5,697 nucleotides of DNA, from contig VGRU01000226.1 in NCBI GenBank assembly GCA_016875255.1, positions 1-5,697 on the forward strand. Direction: 5' to 3'. Every line of letters begins with the position of its first letter. Within the stretch, counting starts at the first letter, position 1. The notes beneath the pieces were generated by a model. The model made no database searches. It saw only the letters and a program-made list of their open reading frames with translations, and was not told the DNA's origin. The DNA comes from Deltaproteobacteria bacterium (GTDB lineage: Bacteria; Desulfobacterota; BSN033; UBA1163). The position numbers and the translations under genes are program-made. Of the stretch, positions 4,818 through 5,697 are shown in pieces.

Positions 4818-5697
4818 TACCCTTCTGCCCTCCGGATGGCATCGGCAACCGCGATTGCTCTCTTTGCCTGAAGGACATCGTGAGATCGGATGATATGGGC
4901 GCCGTTTAGAACGCCAATGGCAATGCTTGAAAGGGTTCCTTCAAGCCGTTGGTCCGGTTGTGCATCGAGAATTTTCCCGATAAAACTTTTTCGGGAGGTC
5001 CCGAGGAGGATGGGTTTTCCAAGAATCCGGAATTCAGAAAGATGTTTGATAAGGAGGAGGTTATCCTCAAGGGTTTTCCCGAATCCGATGCCAGGGTCGA
5101 CAACGATCTGTTCAGGAGCCACTCCGGCGGACTCCACTCGCCGGATACCCTCATTAAGATAGGCGATGATTTCAGAAAAAAGGGAGCCGTAGTGGACATC
5201 CTTCTGCATCGTCTCAGGCGTTCCACGAATATGCATCAGGACAACGGGGGTATTCTCTTTGGCTGCCACACGCGCAAGTTCGGGGTCAAAATGCAATCCA
5301 CTGATGTCATTTATTATTTCAGCTCCTGCCTCGATGGCCCTGCGGGCCACTTCCGATTTATAGGTATCGATTGAAATGGGGACATCCGTCTCCTTCGAAA
5401 GGGCCTCGATCACAGGAAGGACCCGGCGGAGCTCTTCCTCCAGCCCAAGCGGTTTTGAACCGGGCCTGGTCGACTCTCCTCCGATATCGATGATATCCGC
5501 TCCCTCTTCAACCATCTTCAACCCATGAGCAATGGCTTTGGTTTTATCGAAAAAGAGCCCGCCATCCGAAAAGGAATCCGGCGTGATGTTGAGGACTCCC
5601 ATTAAAAGCGTTCTTTCTCCAAGGTGGAATGTCCGCCGACGACAGCGCAGGGTGAAATGGCTTTTAAAAATGTTCTGAAATGCTTCTCTTAAAGTTT
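4817..5697 (-). CDS. folP: Dihydropteroate synthase (5' end outside window)
   Basis: Makes 7,8-dihydropteroate from 6-hydroxymethyl-7,8-dihydropterin diphosphate and p-aminobenzoate in folate synthesis. Counting from the first in-frame ATG (5602), the family motifs are MGVLNITPDSFSDGG (1-15, with Asn5), GGESTRPGS (41-49), SIDT (77-80, Asp79), INDISG (97-102, Asn98), VVDPGIGFGKT (167-177, Asp169), GTSRKSF (201-207, Lys205) and IIRSHDV (237-243, Arg239, His241). All substrate-binding residues are present. That ATG is unlikely to be the real start: E. coli FolP has 17 residues before the same motif, the frame here stays open through 31 further codons to the window edge and reads FTLRCRRRTFHLGERTLL just before it, which looks like the normal first strands. 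The ATG also has no well-spaced ribosome binding site; the nearest GGAG is 14 bases away. No ATG, GTG or TTG occurs in that extension, so the gene is treated as 5'-partial. The stop is TAA at 4819-4817. Confidence 0.95.
   Translation of the reverse strand, partial: TLREAFQNIFKSHFTLRCRRRTFHLGERTLLMGVLNITPDSFSDGGLFFDKTKAIAHGLKMVEEGADIIDIGGESTRPGSKPLGLEEELRRVLPVIEALSKETDVPISIDTYKSEVARRAIEAGAEIINDISGLHFDPELARVAAKENTPVVLMHIRGTPETMQKDVHYGSLFSEIIAYLNEGIRRVESAGVAPEQIVVDPGIGFGKTLEDNLLLIKHLSEFRILGKPILLGTSRKSFIGKILDAQPDQRLEGTLSSIAIGVLNGAHIIRSHDVLQAKRAIAVADAIRRAEG

Noticed and set aside
4680..4871. Plus-strand 63-codon open frame with hydrophobic residues
   Set aside because: Its translation is largely the heptanucleotide array and A/T tracts read as codons, and it runs into the antisense of folP. 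It has no family resemblance.

Overview
This 5,697-base window is a one-directional stretch of bacterial chromosome: every convincing gene lies on the minus strand. Read in the direction of transcription (right to left) the order is folP (dihydropteroate synthase, 5' end cut by the window edge), pdxJ (pyridoxine 5'-phosphate synthase), acpS (holo-ACP synthase), nnr (bifunctional NAD(P)HX epimerase/dehydratase), an aeRF1/Vms1-like release-factor-family protein with a C-terminal zinc ribbon, and a bifunctional-nuclease-family (DUF151) protein whose stop codon is the first three bases of the window. The order folP - pdxJ - acpS - nnr, the moderate base composition and the protein style resemble Desulfobacterota (former Deltaproteobacteria) or related anaerobe lineages such as Nitrospirota. 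That placement is inference from gene order and general resemblance, not from a marker gene.

Layout: 4817-5697 folP; 4651-4816 spacer filled largely by two heptanucleotide-periodic arrays and two A/T tracts; 3934-4650 pdxJ; 3824-3933 spacer made almost entirely of two heptanucleotide arrays in opposite orientation; 3422-3823 acpS, overlapping by 20 bases with nnr (1897-3441); 1767-1896 spacer with a perfect 9-bp hairpin; 621-1766 release-factor-like gene; 475-620 spacer with short tandem duplications and a REP-like palindromic element; 1-474 DUF151 gene. No gene-free stretch exceeds 300 bases. I saw no tRNA, rRNA, CRISPR array, insertion sequence or prophage gene.

Functionally, the first four genes form a cofactor cluster: folate (folP), pyridoxal phosphate (pdxJ), the phosphopantetheine arm of acyl carrier protein (acpS) and repair of hydrated NAD(P)H (nnr). 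acpS and nnr are probably co-translated. The last two genes may be a separate unit or a read-through extension of it; one looks like a ribosome-rescue/peptidyl-tRNA hydrolase relative and the other is a small conserved protein of debated biochemical role.

The genes themselves are mostly ordinary housekeeping genes. The most distinctive signals are (1) the 7-base periodicity that recurs in several independent spacers, with arrays running from a stop codon to the edge of the next ribosome-binding region, and (2) the bacterial eRF1-like protein in which the GGQ position reads GGWAQ. The folP reading frame also clearly continues past the first in-frame ATG to the window edge, so the true start is outside.
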